Origin: Panicum virgatum
Taxonomy: Eukaryota > Streptophyta > Magnoliopsida > Poales > Poaceae
Assembly (NCBI RefSeq): GCF_016808335.1
Contig: NC_053137.1
Coordinates: forward strand, 9,412,506 to 9,476,505
Length of the DNA: 64,000 bases
Direction of reading: 5' to 3'
This document shows, piece by piece, positions 11,401 to 23,380 of the stretch (positions are counted from its first letter, which is position 1; every line of letters begins with the position of its first letter). Below the pieces are notes generated by a model. The model searched no databases and was not told where the DNA came from. It saw only the letters and a program-made list of their open reading frames with translations. Both the position numbers and the translations under genes were made by a program.

Positions 11401-12159
11401 GGTGTGATGTCCCCATAATCTGCAAAAGGTGTTTGGCCCTTCTGCACATACTTGGTATTTAGAACACTCTTCCACCAGCGAAAACTTTCACCCAACATCT
11501 TCTTAGCATAATGCTTCACTTTATCTTGATTTCCTCTTGGCAAAATAAAGGTTCGGCTCAATAGTTGCCACATCGCCTTCTTCCTACCCTCAGGAACTAT
11601 TGGCCAATCAAGAGGCTCAATAGTTGCCACTTTGCACTTACATCAAGAGGCTTTGTAGGCTCGCCTGCTGGACTAACTACATTGACCGTCCATTGGCCTT
11701 CGGGGTATTTGTTTCTTCCACGTTGACCCCGTTTCCTTTTATTTTGGCTGCCAGAGGAAGTCGATTGAGGTTCTGGACCAGAGCTTTCATTGCCTTCAAG
11801 TTCTTCCTCTGTTGCATTCGCAGGTTGGCATCGGCGATCACCTCTTTTTGTCGGAGGCTCCTACATGGACCATACAATTCGGCAAGTTAGTACGCGCAGT
11901 CGTTGAAATTGTATAATAAATGCTCACTAGTAAGTCTTTACCTGAATTGGACTCGGAACGTAATCCGGATCAAACTCTGACCTTGAACGTCTTTCTCAGG
12001 GAACGGATGTGGATCAAGAGGATCCTACCACACTCCGCCTACGTAAGCCCCTCGTCCTATCTGCGGAGCTTCGTCATACCCAGATTCACCTTGAGCTTCG
12101 CCATGATCGTTCCAGTCCATCTGGGATGCAATTTGCTCGATTTCCTCGTCTTGCGTCAT
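8421..12159 (-). pseudogene. CACTA second gene: Transposase_24 region plus Ulp1-like protease
   Basis: A multi-exon minus-strand gene. The probable start is ATG at 12159 (MTQDEEIEQIASQMDWNDHG). Further exons lie at 11677-11877 and 11190-11630; the latter has the Transposase_24 type signature (FILPRGNQDKVKHYAKKMLG, FRWWKSVLNTKY, WEDFVRQKNSEESLALSKRN). An Ala/Pro/Ser-rich linker (10130-10440) follows, then an Ulp1/C48 cysteine-protease-like C terminus: IWAQYDPDIFG near 9660, the catalytic-type Cys context GSVYCGYYLCEHMWELHRY near 8775, and RFILHEVVHIDGYFIHPEHE near 8560. Breaks are an in-frame TAG in VGGVW*DPLDP (about 12025) and a +1 shift after MHSWYTKSM (about 9698). In related elements the product binds element ends. 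This copy is non-functional, and the exon joints are inferred. Confidence 0.85.
10083..10450. repeat. Tandem repeat encoding the Pro/Ala/Ser linker
   Basis: The plus strand shows GGAGCTGGTGGCGAAGATGG-like units of 9 to 18 bp repeated about twenty times. The minus strand reads this as APASPPAPPSP-type repeats inside the CACTA gene. The opposite-strand frame (10086-10481) is a shadow. Confidence 0.85.
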
Positions 12160-12209
12160 CGCATTTTCCCCTTGTGGGGGAAGGGGACGTTACGACTTCT
12201 GAAAATGTA

Positions 12210-12935
12210 AGCATAAATGTAGATGAGACATTTTCTTTATTATTTTTCACTCTGTTAAGTTTGTTTACAGATTTACAGTTACTTCCATATCCCTGAACTT
12301 TGTTTCTCTCTATATTATCACTCTCTCTATGTTTCTCTCTATAAATGTGTCTATGTATTTGTCTCTCGCGAATTAGAGAGAGAAATAATGGAGATATTGC
12401 CGATTCCTTCTTATAATCAAATCGAGGACACATCATAATTTATCTTTAATAAAACAAGACACATGTAATCCATTTTGACATCTACATCTAACAAAAAAAA
12501 TTATCTTCTGCCTCATAATTCATATAACAATAGTAATACATTTTTCAATATTTTTCATTGTTCTAAATAAAACTAGTTCCGCACATTCAATAAAACTACT
12601 CCATAAATAATAAACATTTATGAAATTTATTTAACCTAGGAAATTACAAGCTCTAAATAAAACTAGTTCCACACATTCAATAAAACTACTCCATAAATAA
12701 TAAACATTTATGAAATTTATTTAACCTAGGAAATTACAAGTACTAAATACATCTAGTTCCACACATTCAATTCAGGCAAGAAATGGAACCTTGTTTGCAT
12801 TGTTTCAAACACACTCAAACCAAGTTCATTGCTTTTTCATCTAGCCATTTTGGTATGAAATTTTTTTGCTATTTTTAATTATTTAAACAAATTTACAAGT
12901 TAACTGCTTAAAAAATAACAAATTTACAGGAGCTG
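12210..12935. other. Non-coding leader or intron of the CACTA second gene
   Basis: AT-rich and without coding capacity apart from the 90-bp repeat. It separates the GC-rich leader (12935-13520) from the first coding exon (12159), so an intron is the simplest reading. Confidence 0.45.
12563..12773. repeat. 90-bp tandem repeat, 2.3 copies
   Basis: Copies at 12563-12652 and 12653-12742 are almost identical (CTAAATAAAACTAGTTCC to GGAAATTACAAG). A third partial copy runs to about 12773. It lies in the leader or first intron of the CACTA second gene and is non-coding. Confidence 0.9.
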
Positions 12936-13523
12936 ACCAGCGGGGCCCACTGGTCAGTCGGCCCACCAGAAAAAAAAGAAAAAACCTATGTCTTCGGGGC
13001 GGCCGGGCGAAGGAGGTGGGCGGGCGGGGAGGAGATGCCGGCCCGCGGGCGCCGCTCTTGCCCGGAGGAGGGGCAGGTCGGAGGAGCTCGGCGCTCTGGC
13101 CTGGGTCCCGGCGGCGTGGATCGACGGGGGCGGCGGCGCTAGGGCACCGGTGGATTGGGGCACGGCAGCGGAGAGGATGGCGCCAGTTGAGATGACGGTG
13201 CCGGCTTCGATCTGCGAGGACCTAGAGAGCTCGAGCACGGCGGTGGCGGCACGGGTCCCGACGGCTCGGGGCTCGCACAGGGTGCGGGGATGGCAGCGGC
13301 ACTTGTGCAGCGGGCGGCGGACGACGCAGCGACGCTCGTGTGGGCGGAGAAGCGACAGGAGGTGGCTGCACGTGTGTAGGCGGCGGAGGACGCGGCGGCG
13401 CTGGCGTGGGCAGAGGAGAGGACGGCGGCGGCACGGGGGGAGGACGGCGGCACCGAGATCCAGCAGCCTGGCAGCGTCGGATGCAGTCAATCGAAAAAAT
13501 GGCCAAGTATTAACCATGACCCA

Positions 13524-13531
13524 TATTTATA
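13524..13531 (-). promoter_or_regulatory. TATA box of the CACTA second gene
   Basis: The complement reads CTATAAATATGG. It lies directly between a GGGGCGGGT array (upstream, 13540-13700) and a GC-rich leader (downstream, 12960-13520). The same order occurs at 23920 and 35408, which supports a promoter rather than chance. Confidence 0.65.
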
Positions 13532-13539
13532 GCAGATGG

Positions 13540-13700
13540 ATTTTTAGGGGCGGGTGACATCACCACCCGCCCCTGAAAACGATTTCTAAGTGCGGGTGAC
13601 ATCACCACCCGCCCCTAGCAATCGTTTTCACGGGCGGGTGGTGATGTAACCCGCCCCTAGTAATCGCCTTCAGGGGCGGGTGGTGATGTCACTCGCCCCA
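13540..13700. repeat. Internal subterminal-type repeat array, module 3
   Basis: Six or more copies of AGGGGCGGGTGACATCAC or its complement CACCACCCGCCCCT within 160 bp. They share the GGGGCGGGT core with the left CACTA arm but lie more than 6 kb from the terminus, just upstream of the TATA box. Confidence 0.85.
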
Positions 13701-14870
13701 ATAAATATTTTTCAAAATATCCTTAAACTTGTTTTATATACAAAAAAATAGCAAATCATATCCAAAAAAACTCAAAAATTGACCCTAACATTTTTGAGAG
13801 CAATTAAACAAGGAAAAAATAATTGAATTAAGTTTTCAGGATGTATTATATTTTATTGTGTGTAAATAACATTATAACCCTATCACTACTATATCACATA
13901 ACTATATGGTTTTAGATTTTCACACCCTCAAAGCAAATATACAACGATTTTTTGTTTTCATATTTTTTCCTTGTTATATGTGTCACAATAATGGCAGGTG
14001 TAAAGTTTCACCTTTTTTTAAGTTCTTCTACTATTTTTTAGAATTAATTGAATTTCAAAAGGCAATTGGAAATTATTAGCAGGGGCGGGTGGAGTTACTA
14101 GCCGCCCCTAAAAATGCTTTTGTAGGGGCGGTTTATGTTTTGACCCACCCCTAAAAGATGATTTTATAGGGGCAGGTGATATTATGACCCGGCCCTAGTA
14201 ATATTTTTCAAAATATTCTGAAAATTGTATTATGTCCAAAAAATAGCAAATCATATTCAAAAAAATTGAAAATTTAACCCTACCATTGTGGAGACCTATA
14301 GAACAAGGAAAAAAAAAGGAGAACTGTATTTCAGTGTGTTTTATATTTGATAGTGTGGAAACTCCATTATATAGTCTCTCACTACTATGACATTACCCTA
14401 TACTTTTAGATTTCCACAACATCAAGGCAAATAAACAAAGAAATCTAGTTTTCAAATTATAGCTTTATTATATGGGTCAAAATAGGTTCACGGTTAAATT
14501 TTGGCTTTTTTGGGCTCCTTTCCTATTATTTATCAATTAATTGAATTTCTGAAGTTAATTGAAAAATGTTAGTAGGGGCGGGTGACATCCTTATTAATAT
14601 TTTTGAAAGTCTTTTGAAAATGAGTTATATCCTTAAAAAATGGCAAATCATATCCAAAAAAATTGAAAATTTAACCCTACCATTGTGGAGACCCATAGAA
14701 CAAGGGAAAATTAGGAGAACTATATTTTAGTGTGTTTTTATTTTATAGTGTGCAAACCGGAATATATTTTAGGTTCTCTATTTTTTAGAATTAATATTTT
14801 TAAAAGTCTCCTGAAAATGAGTTATATCCAAAAAATTAACCCTAGAAAATTTAGCTTTTTTGCGAACAAT
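13701..14870. repeat. Three diverged repeats of about 0.45 kb
   Basis: Segments starting near 13701, 14196 and 14596 share the order AATATTTTTCAAAATAT, AAAAAATAGCAAATCATATC, AAATTTAACCCTACCATTG, AGAACAAGG and GTGTTTTATATTT. The second and third are preceded by further GGGGCGG motifs (14092, 14125, 14169, 14574). A related segment lies at 24090-24260 beside the other internal array. Confidence 0.8.
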
Positions 14871-14959
14871 TACGACGGCGGCGGAGGCGCGTTGTACCGG
14901 AGGCGGCGTGGCTGTGATGAGAAAGAACGATGCCTGACTGACACGCAGAGTGTTTAAGA

Positions 14960-15292
14960 ATGGGGCCCGCATAGTGTTTAAGAGTGTCTGAACGTGCGGG
15001 CCCGCAACCCCTAGAATCATAGGAATGACCGACGGTAATGAAATAATTGCTCGTCCACACGATATGAAACTCCATCAAATATTCATCGCATTAAACGTTA
15101 CAATCATTCCATCATTCAGAATGCAATGCCATACAGAACGCAAGGGAAATACAACGCAAGGTAAATGATACAAGTCCATACATTACATTAAATATCACAT
15201 GCAATCCATACAACTAGCTAGTAGTCCATATTACCACAAGTCCATAGAGAAAGCAAGGGAAATGATACAAGCACACATAGCGCAACGAGTAT
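14960..15292. other. Non-coding spacer between CACTA genes
   Basis: No supported coding region. It separates the end of gene X (15293) from the repeat module upstream of the second gene and probably holds the gene X 3' untranslated region. ACAACGCAAGG-like and CATACA-rich short repeats are present. Confidence 0.4.
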
Positions 15293-16551
15293 TTCACGAC
15301 GACGACGTTGCTCCGGTGGGCTGAACAGACTGGTACTCCATGGGCAAGCCTGAGGACACGTGCTCGTGGCATCTAGCACAGTTTTCTAGAGTGCTTGCCG
15401 CTTCCAGTGCCTCCTCATCTTTCGAATTATTATTCTTTGTCACTGTAAAGGAGTTGTGTTAGCAAACAGACGTATGGACAAGGTCTTATGTTTTAGTTGG
15501 ATAGATGTATACATAAGGATTGAAGCTCAACTAAATGTACCCTTGTGTGGAGACTATTTGGGTGGGACCTTCGTAGTTGCCGGAATCTTTGTCGTCGCCA
15601 TATGCTTTGAGATCTAGTTCGGTGCCCTCCGATGGTGAGTCCGGTGGTGTCTCCTCCACAATGGTGGATCCACTTACTTGTTCACATGGAGAGGGGCTGC
15701 CTTCATATTTCTCAATCAGACCTGCATGAGAATCCACATAAGGTAGCATAGTTTATGGATTGTTTGGGTGCTCAAGTATGTAATTAGGACGATGTATTGA
15801 CTAGTTGAACCATACATAATTGCACACGTTGTTGTCCTTGTGCACCTCCTTGTCCAGGAGGCCCCGCACCCTGGCAAGGGGTGGTTTTAGGGTAAAGACG
15901 TAATCAGACTCGAACTTCTCTGATATCTGTAATAAGAGCGACAATTGTTAGAAGGAATAGTGTAACATAAACGAAGCAAGGTTCTATTATTACTGCAGTT
16001 ACCATTCTCGTGTTGCTCGTCTGCCTGTGGGTCAGCCGGTTGCAGATGATATGGTTGAATCCAAACTGGCCACAGCTGCACGTAGGGACCACTTTGTCCA
16101 ACTTTCCGGATGCCTACATATACGCCACTAGGTATAGATTCCAATTCTGCAAATGTGTTCGCCCTGAGTGAGTAATCACTTGTATCCCTCTCGACGTCGA
16201 CGAGCTGACATATGTTTGCGAAGACTCTATTGGCGATCCAGATATGACCAGGTGCAGTCGTACGCGATTTTGTAGTGATCGTGGGCATCTAGCTGGTGTC
16301 AGGAGTTGTTGTGGTAGTTGCTCATCACAGGGTATTTTAGTGGCACCAAAACCGGGCGTCCAGGGTGCGAGGGCAAGGACATGTTCCCCAATACGGATGA
16401 ATGGTGCCGACAAGATGCGAGTGGCCTCCTCGGGTCAACGGGATAGCAGCAAGTAACCAGTCAGGTAACATGAGACACTCTAGCGGAAGCTCTACCCCAG
16501 TGTTCTGTAACACTACATCACGTAGAGCATTGCGATGGATCTGGCTGGGGG

Positions 16552-18047
16552 TGTAAGGATCACCGGGGTGTCCGACCCTAGAGGGGGAGGGGGTGAATAG
16601 GGTTGCTAATTCGCTTTCTAACCTAGGGCTCAATCTACTTGCATAAGATAAACCTAACACGTCCTACACATGCTAGTTATGACTAAGGTTTATCTATGCT
16701 ACTCTCTACTTATCCCAAAAGACTTGCAACATATAGCCAATCCTAATCAAACTAACTAGGAAAGTAAAAGCACGCAAGATAGAGTAAATGCGGAAACGTA
16801 ATATGGTAAGTAAAGAGGTAAGGGAGAGAATATGCAAACTCCCGTGAAGACACCAAGACACACGATTTAACGTGGTTCGGTTAGGACAACAAGTCCCTCC
16901 CTATGTCCACGGCCACTTGTCCACCAAGAACAAGTGTGATGCCGAGTCTCTTCGCTTGATCACCATATTGCGTTCGCAACCAAGGTTTTTAGCAAGCAAA
17001 GGCTAAGTGACGCCAAGTCACCAAGACAAGGCCACCGCCACCGTCTCTCTCGAAGCGTCACCAACAGCACCGTCTTCACTATCGGAGCTTCTCACCAAGA
17101 GGGGTCTCCTTCCCCACACAAAGTGTCGTTGCCTCTCCACACCAAGTCGGAGGGTCAGACGACGAGTACACTTGCTTAGCCTCGGCTAAGGCTTCTCTTA
17201 GGCTTGCTCTCTCAAGAACTAAACCTATACAAGTGCACAAAGCACTCTCTCAAAGCTTCTCACAAGCTAGATATAGCAGTAAGCACTTCTAGGATGGTTG
17301 GTGATGGATCTTTGCTTGGGCAGCACTTTCTTCAGCTCTTGAGGCTTCCAACCATCTGCTGCAACCGGCCTTGGGGGGTATATATAGCCCACACACCCCA
17401 AAAGAGCCGTTGGAAAAGTGGCTGACAAAAAGCGCAAACACCGGTTAATCCGATGATTCACTTTGTGTCATCACCGGTTTAACCGGTGAACATCTTTTTC
17501 CAACTAGCCATTATACTTCAACAGCTACCTTAATCAACCGACGTAATTGACCAGTGAATGTAACTTCATCACCGGTTTAACCGGTGAATGTAGCTGTCCC
17601 GAAAAACCAACTCTCTGGACAACTACATCGATGTAATTGACCGGTGATTTATCGGTTCAACCGGTGTATGTTTTTCCTTGGTCTTCATCTGCCAATGCAC
17701 CGACCTATGTCTTTTCTTTATCGTCGATTTAACCGGTGTATAGTTTTTCCTTTGGTCTTCATCTGCCAATGCACTAACGTATGTATTTTCTTTAGCATCG
17801 GTTTAACCGGTGTATAGAAATGTTTCTGTTTATCTCTTGATGGCTTCTTGCATTGAGTCTTCGTCGGTTTCTTCAACTTTTTCTTCATGTTTTCATCCCT
17901 TGGACCTAAGGGTTGTATATAATCATCTTTAACACACACGTTAGTCCAAGTGTTGGGTTGTCATCAAATCACCAAAACACATATTGAGGAAATATGGCAA
18001 CCATGGCATGAGAGGCCATTTCCCTAAAAGAGGCCATTTTCCTTACA
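16552..18047 (-). repeat. 3' LTR of the gag-only Copia element
   Basis: 1,496 bp, nearly identical to 21225-22680 apart from small indels. It contains ACCGGTTTAACCGGTG motifs (17470-17590) and an 88-bp tandem repeat (about 17660-17815) built around CGGTTTAACCGGTGTATAG and TCTTCATCTGCCAATGCAC. Confidence 0.9.
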
Positions 18048-18063
18048 ATCTCCCCCTTTTTGG
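18048..18063 (-). promoter_or_regulatory. Polypurine tract of the gag-only Copia element
   Basis: The complement reads CCAAAAAGGGGGAGAT directly before the 3' LTR, the standard site for plus-strand priming. Confidence 0.85.
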
Positions 18064-19500
18064 TGATTGGTGACAACACAACCAAAGCAAGCAATATATG
18101 TAGATATTGAAAGAATTTAGACACTTCAGTTGAGAAAAAATCTTAGCTTGCTTGGATGACTACTCAATGTCCAATGCTTATTTAGAGAATGTGTTGAGTT
18201 GATCTTAAGCATTGGCATTATGGTATAGCACTATGGTTCAAAGGATCATTGATATTTCACTTCTCCGCCAAATGTGAACCATAGATACATAACTCCCCCT
18301 ATCATCATGCCTTTCATTTGCCATTGCACTTCTTCTTGTTCTTCTCCCCCTTAATGATGGTCTTCTAGGATCTCTTCTTCTTAGATGTTTGAAGACATGA
18401 GGTCTTTCAATCATATGCTTGCTTTGAGACATCTCTCCCCCTTTGTCATCAAACACCCAAAAAGCGACCTAGAGGTCTACAACGGCCACTCACAAGGAAA
18501 GGGAATTAGTAGCAAGATGAATTAACTTCGTGAGAGGTGTTTTACCTAGCCATGCCTCCCGATAACTTTTTATCTCTTCAATCTTTTGGAGTTATGGCTT
18601 GGTCTCCTTCCCTTGTCCAATCTTGTGTGTACCATCATTTGGACTTGGGAGTGTGACTACAACAAATATCACTTTGAAAGCATGTTAGTCACAAAAACAC
18701 AAGTTATAGAGTTAGCTCCCCCTAAATGTGTGCAATAGTGTTTGAATCACATAGCCAAATATATGCACTTGTATTTCACATAATGGGGACCAAACTCTAC
18801 AACTTGAAAATATGGCACCAATTGAAACAACATACCTAATTGAAGTGCATGTGCCATGTAAGAGTGGTGCATTTCACACCAAAATTAAGCTCATGTAGAA
18901 TGCTTCAAGAATAAACATTAGTACAAGCAAACTACCATATGCAAACTAGGAGGCACAAGTTTGAACAAAAAGATACCGACTTTAAAGAAATTATACTTGT
19001 GCAAACCTAGAGAGGTATTGAGCTACAAAGATGTATGATATCAAAAAAATTGGAATTTTGACATTTTTACCTTGCTCATTACCTCATTTGTAGGGTGGGG
19101 AATTTGGGTCACTAATCTTTGATTGCATACTTGGTTCCAATCCAATTGCATGATGCATCCCTACTTATGCACCCCAAACTTGCCAAGTCTCCAAATTCCC
19201 CATTACTGCTCTCATCTTCTAAGTCTTTGGAACCCAAACCCTTTGGGAGCCATCCATGGTATTGATTATTTCCTTAGGCACCCAAATAGGCTGGTTCCAT
19301 CCTTGATGTCTCCACCCCATGGCATGAGCAACCACCTTGCCATTTTCCTTCTTCTAGAGAATGTAGCGGTCGCTCTTTTGCTTGAATTTGTGGGTGGACT
19401 TGGTGTACACCAATGAGGCCTTCAAGTGTGGAGATGTGTTTTTCTTGATCTCCTTAGCCTTCTTGTGGCCCTTCTAGCTATTGTTCAAGTTCTTAGACTT
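18064..19500. other. Non-coding part of the gag-only Copia element
   Basis: No protein domain in any frame. Pol would be expected here in a full element. The sequence is AT-rich with CTCCCCCT runs (18290, 18345, 18435, 18715), a pattern also seen between pol and the 3' LTR of the Copia element at 51116-52530. Pol seems to have been deleted cleanly, leaving the 3' untranslated segment. Confidence 0.6.
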
Positions 19501-21166
19501 GACGTTTTCTTTGCCCTTTGCTTGGCCCTCTTTTTCCTTGCATTGGTAGGACTTGTGGCCTTCTTTGTGACACTTGAAGCAAGTCACGGTTTCTCCCTTC
19601 TCAAGCTTGTTCACGCCCTTGAGGGGTTATCTTGAGAAGGTTGGGCTTGCTCTTGAGTGTACTTTCCTTTGAGCCTCCTCAAATCCGCCATTAGCCTTTC
19701 TACCTCTTGTTTGAGCTCATCATTTTCCTTAGCAATGAGATCATCACATGTTTCTACAATCACATCCTCATTGCAAGGGGTTAGATCACAAGAGGTAGAC
19801 GCATCTACCTTGACAATAGGAATTGCACAAGGAATATTGCAAGGGAAAGATTCATCTGATGATGATCTACTTTTAGATTCAAGGCTCTCATATTTCTTTT
19901 TAAGCTCTTCATGCTCATTGTCTAACAAATTGAATTTGTTTAGAAAGTTCTCATATCTTGAGACAAATGAGGCATGAAGCTTTTCTTTAGCTTTGAGAGC
20001 TTTGATTTCTCTATTTTTTAGTGAGATGTTCTTGTTAATTATGGAGTAGTGTCATCATCTCACTAGTTTCATCGGTTTCAACATCGGATTCATCATTTGA
20101 GGAGGAGTCATCACCTTCATATTTATTACCTTGTGCTATAAGACACATTGGTGGTGGTGATAATCTCCGAGGGCGACGAGTGGTGGCGCTCTTGGAATCT
20201 TTGTTGTTGCTACTTGAGCTTTCACCACTTTTCTTGGGCTTGTGGATGGTGGAGAGAGCTTGAGATCTTGACTTGCACTTTTTCTTCTTTGCCATCTTCT
20301 CCATCCCCACCGCATTCTCTCTAAAGAGAGTTTTGTACCCAAGCTCATAGAGCTCATGTACATGCTTGGCTATCTTGCGGTGGTGATATAGCACGGCGCT
20401 TGGGTATTCTTCATCCTCACTTGAATTTTATTCATCATCACTTTCTTCCTCATCCTCTTCTTCTTGTTCACTTGAGCTTAATGAGTCTTGCCGCCTTGGT
20501 TGATACTTGCATGAGTGCTTGGCGACGAGACTCTTGCGGCTTGAAGAAAAGGTGGAATCTTGCTCATTCTTCTTTGTCATCCCCATACTATATTCATGGG
20601 CGATAATTTGATTGATGACTTTGTTTGGTGTAAGCTTGACCAAGTCATCTTTTTGCAAGAGTGAGTTGATGATGTCGTAGTCGGGCTTGCGAAGGCTTCG
20701 GAGGATCTTCCGGTTAATCTCCCAATCCTCAACTTGATTGAGACCTAAGGCATTAATTTCATTAACAAGAATATTTAATCGTGAGTACATGTCATGAGCA
20801 TTTTCATTTGGAAGTTGTTTAAAGCTACTAAGCTCCTCGCCGAGAATATGATATTTTTGATTGGCAACATCCTTTGTGCCCTCATGATTCTCGACGATTT
20901 GCGTCCATAGCTTATGAGCATCTTCACAAGCATAAACACAATTAATTAAACACACTATCACATAAAGCGGACAATAGAGAAGATTTTGCAATAGCATCAT
21001 ATTGTCGCTCGGCCTTAGTCTCATTTTTCTTGCCAACCTCGGTGACACGCCAAACATCAAGCCCCCGGGCTTGAAGGTGTGCTTGCATAAGGACTTTCCA
21101 TTGTGGAAAACCCGTGCCATCGAAAAATGGAGCCTTATCGGTACTCATCCCTTCCGTCGGACACAC
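19500..21166 (-). pseudogene. Copia gag (UBN2 type), frameshifted
   Basis: Capsid-like protein of the gag-only element. The start is probably the second ATG (21146-21148, MSTDKAPFFDGTGFPQWKVL), right after the primer site. The UBN2 capsid region follows (AHKLWTQIVENHEGTKDVAN, YSRLNILVNEINALG, INRKILRSLRKPDYD). Next come an acidic stretch, a coiled-coil-like stretch (19611-19928, EELKKKYESLESKS) and a CX2CX4HX4C zinc knuckle (CFKCHKEGHKSYQC near 19570). Breaks are a frameshift near 20940, an in-frame TAA at 20428-20430 and another shift between 20035 and 19928. The product would package element RNA; this copy cannot make a full protein. Confidence 0.85.
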
Positions 21167-21209
21167 ACGCTCGCTAGGCGGTGAAGCCTATTGATCTAAC
21201 GAGCAACAT

Positions 21210-21222
21210 GGCTCTGATACCA
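21210..21222 (-). promoter_or_regulatory. Primer binding site (initiator Met tRNA)
   Basis: The complement is TGGTATCAGAGCC, the common plant Copia primer site matching the 3' end of initiator methionine tRNA. It lies two bases inside the 5' LTR. Confidence 0.9.
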
Positions 21223-21224
21223 AT

Positions 21225-22680
21225 TATAAAGATCACCGGGGTGTCCGACCCTAGAGGGGGGAGGGGATGAATAGGGTCGCTAATGCACTTTCTAACCTAG
21301 GGCTCAATCTACTTGCATAAGATAAACCTAACACGTCCTACACATGCTAGTTATGACTAAGGTTTATATATGCTACTCTCTACTTATCCCAAAAGACTTG
21401 CAACCTATAGCCAATCCTAATCAAACTAACTAGGAAAGTAAAGGCACGCAAGATAGAGTAAATGCGGAAACGTAATATGGTAAGTAAAGAGGTAAGGTAG
21501 AGAATATGCAAACTCCCGTGAAGACACCAAGACACACGATTTAACGTGGTTTGGTTAGGACAACAAATCGCTCCCTACGTCCACGGCCACTTGTCCACCA
21601 AGAACAAGTGTGATGCCGAGTCTCTTCGCTTGATCACCGTCTTGCGTTCGCCACCAAGGCTTCCGGCAAGCAAAGGCTAAGTGACGCCAAGTCACCAAGA
21701 AAAGGCCACCGCCACCGTCTCTCTCGAAGCGTCACCAACGGCACCGTCTTCACTTCTCACCAAGAGGGGTCTCCTTCCCCGCACAAAGTGTCATTGCCTC
21801 TTCACACCAAGTAGAAGGGTCACACGATGAGTACACTTGCTTAGCCTCGGCTAAGGCTTCTCTTAGGCTTGCTCTCTCAAGAACTAAACCTATACAAGTG
21901 CACAAAGCACTCTCTCAAAGCTTCTCACAAGCTAGATATAGCACTAAGCACTTCTAGGATGGTTGGTGATGGATCTTTGCTTGGGCAACACTTTCTTCAG
22001 CTCTTGAGGCTTCCAACCATCTGCTGCAACCGGCCTTGGGGGGTATATATAGCCCACACACCCCAAAAGAGCCATTGGAAAAGTGGCTGACAAAAAGCGC
22101 AAACACCGGTTAATCCGATGATTCACTTTGTGTCATCACCGGTTTAACCAGTGAACACCTTTTTCCAACTAGCCGTTATACTTCAATGGCTATCTTAATT
22201 AACTGACGTAATTGACCGGTGAATGTAGCTGTCCCGAAAAACCAACTCTCTGGACAACTACACCGATGTAATTGACCGGTGATTTATCGGTTCAACCGGT
22301 GTATGTTTTTTCTTGGTCTTCATCTGCCAATGCACCAACGTTTGTCTTTTCTTTATCATCGGTTTAACCGGTGTATAGTTTTTCCTTTGGTCTTCATCTG
22401 CCAATGCACCGACGTATGTATTTTCTTTAGTGTCGGTTTAACCGGTGTATAGAAATGTTTCTGTTTATCTCTTGATGGCTTCTTGCATTGAGTCTTCGTC
22501 GGTTTCTTCAACTTTTTCTTCATTTTCATCCCTTGGACCTAAGGGCTGTATATAATCATCTTTAACACACATGTTAGTCCAAGTGTTGGGTTGTCATCAA
22601 ATCACCAAAACACATATTGAGGAAATATGGCAACCATGGCATGAGAGGCCATTTCCCTAAAAGGGGCCATTTTCCTTACA
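21225..22680 (-). repeat. 5' LTR of the gag-only Copia element
   Basis: 1,456 bp. The minus-strand promoter TATATATA is at 22044-22051. Upstream of it (higher coordinates, 22103-22460) are several ACCGGTTAA-type half sites and CGGTTTAACCGGTG dyads, as in the other LTR. Confidence 0.9.
22044..22051 (-). promoter_or_regulatory. TATA box in the gag-only Copia 5' LTR
   Basis: CTATATATACCCCCC on the minus strand. ACCGGT-type motifs begin about 55 bp upstream. The same arrangement is at 17379-17386 in the 3' LTR. Confidence 0.7.
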
Positions 22681-22859
22681 GGGGTTAGGTAGAGAAGCTT
22701 TTGGTTATGGAGCTGGGGTGACAAGTACTATGCGGCCAAAAAAACGCCGAATATTATACTCGAGCTCTAGTTCGTCAATGAGTGTTAAGTATTCACGGTA
22801 GAAATCTGCCATCGGCTGGTCACTTTGGGACGGCGGCGCGGCGTTGGTCAATCTACATG

Positions 22860-23380
22860 TAAATCAACAAATACTTGTTGATCAACAAATTTGTTATATA
22901 GTAAATATCATGCCTAATGGTAAAAAAATTATCTTATGCCTACTTTTTATATTACAATATCAACTAAATCATAAATTAACTAAATTCCTCCTTAAATATC
23001 ATGAACCAAAACAGCATAAGATTGTTCTTAACTAAAAACATTCAAACTTTTTGTACAGCAACTAGATACAGAGATATTGTAAAAGTAAAATTTTGTGCTC
23101 AATAAATCTAGTATAAGAACATGGAGAAAATATATTTATTTACCTAGGTATAAAGCAAACTTTAACTAAACCTACAGCTAGAAAAGTCAAATGGAGTTCT
23201 AAACTTTACACAAGTCTATTTATACTAGAGCAAAAACTACTTGTCAAATGAAAAAGTGCATGTAACAAAAAGTGTGGTCAAGTTACAATGAACTCAGAAC
23301 AATTGAGTTTGTATTTTTCCAACTTTTCTACGATTTGTTATGGATTTTTGAAGTTCACTGTTTTGAAGAAAAAAAGAAAT
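22860..23380. other. Intron-like AT-rich segment of CACTA gene X
   Basis: No coding capacity. It lies between the GC-rich leader (23380-23900) and the first recognised coding piece of gene X (about 22850). Confidence 0.4.

Larger units (their letters stand above)
16552..22680 (-). mobile_element. Copia-type LTR retrotransposon, gag only
   Basis: Two LTRs (16552-18047 and 21225-22680) begin TGTAAGGATCACCGG (TATAAAGATC in the right copy) and end TTTTCCTTACA. Target duplication: GGGGG at 16547-16551 and GGGGT at 22681-22685, one mismatch. The internal region is 3.2 kb, minus strand, with primer site, gag and polypurine tract. No protease, integrase, reverse transcriptase or RNase H sequence is present, so it must have moved with enzymes from a relative. 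It splits gene X of the CACTA element. Confidence 0.9.

Noticed and set aside
12954..13557. Overlapping Arg/Pro-rich frames on both strands
   Set aside because: This is GC-rich leader downstream of a TATA box; codon-independent composition explains the open frames. The same applies to 23443-23937.
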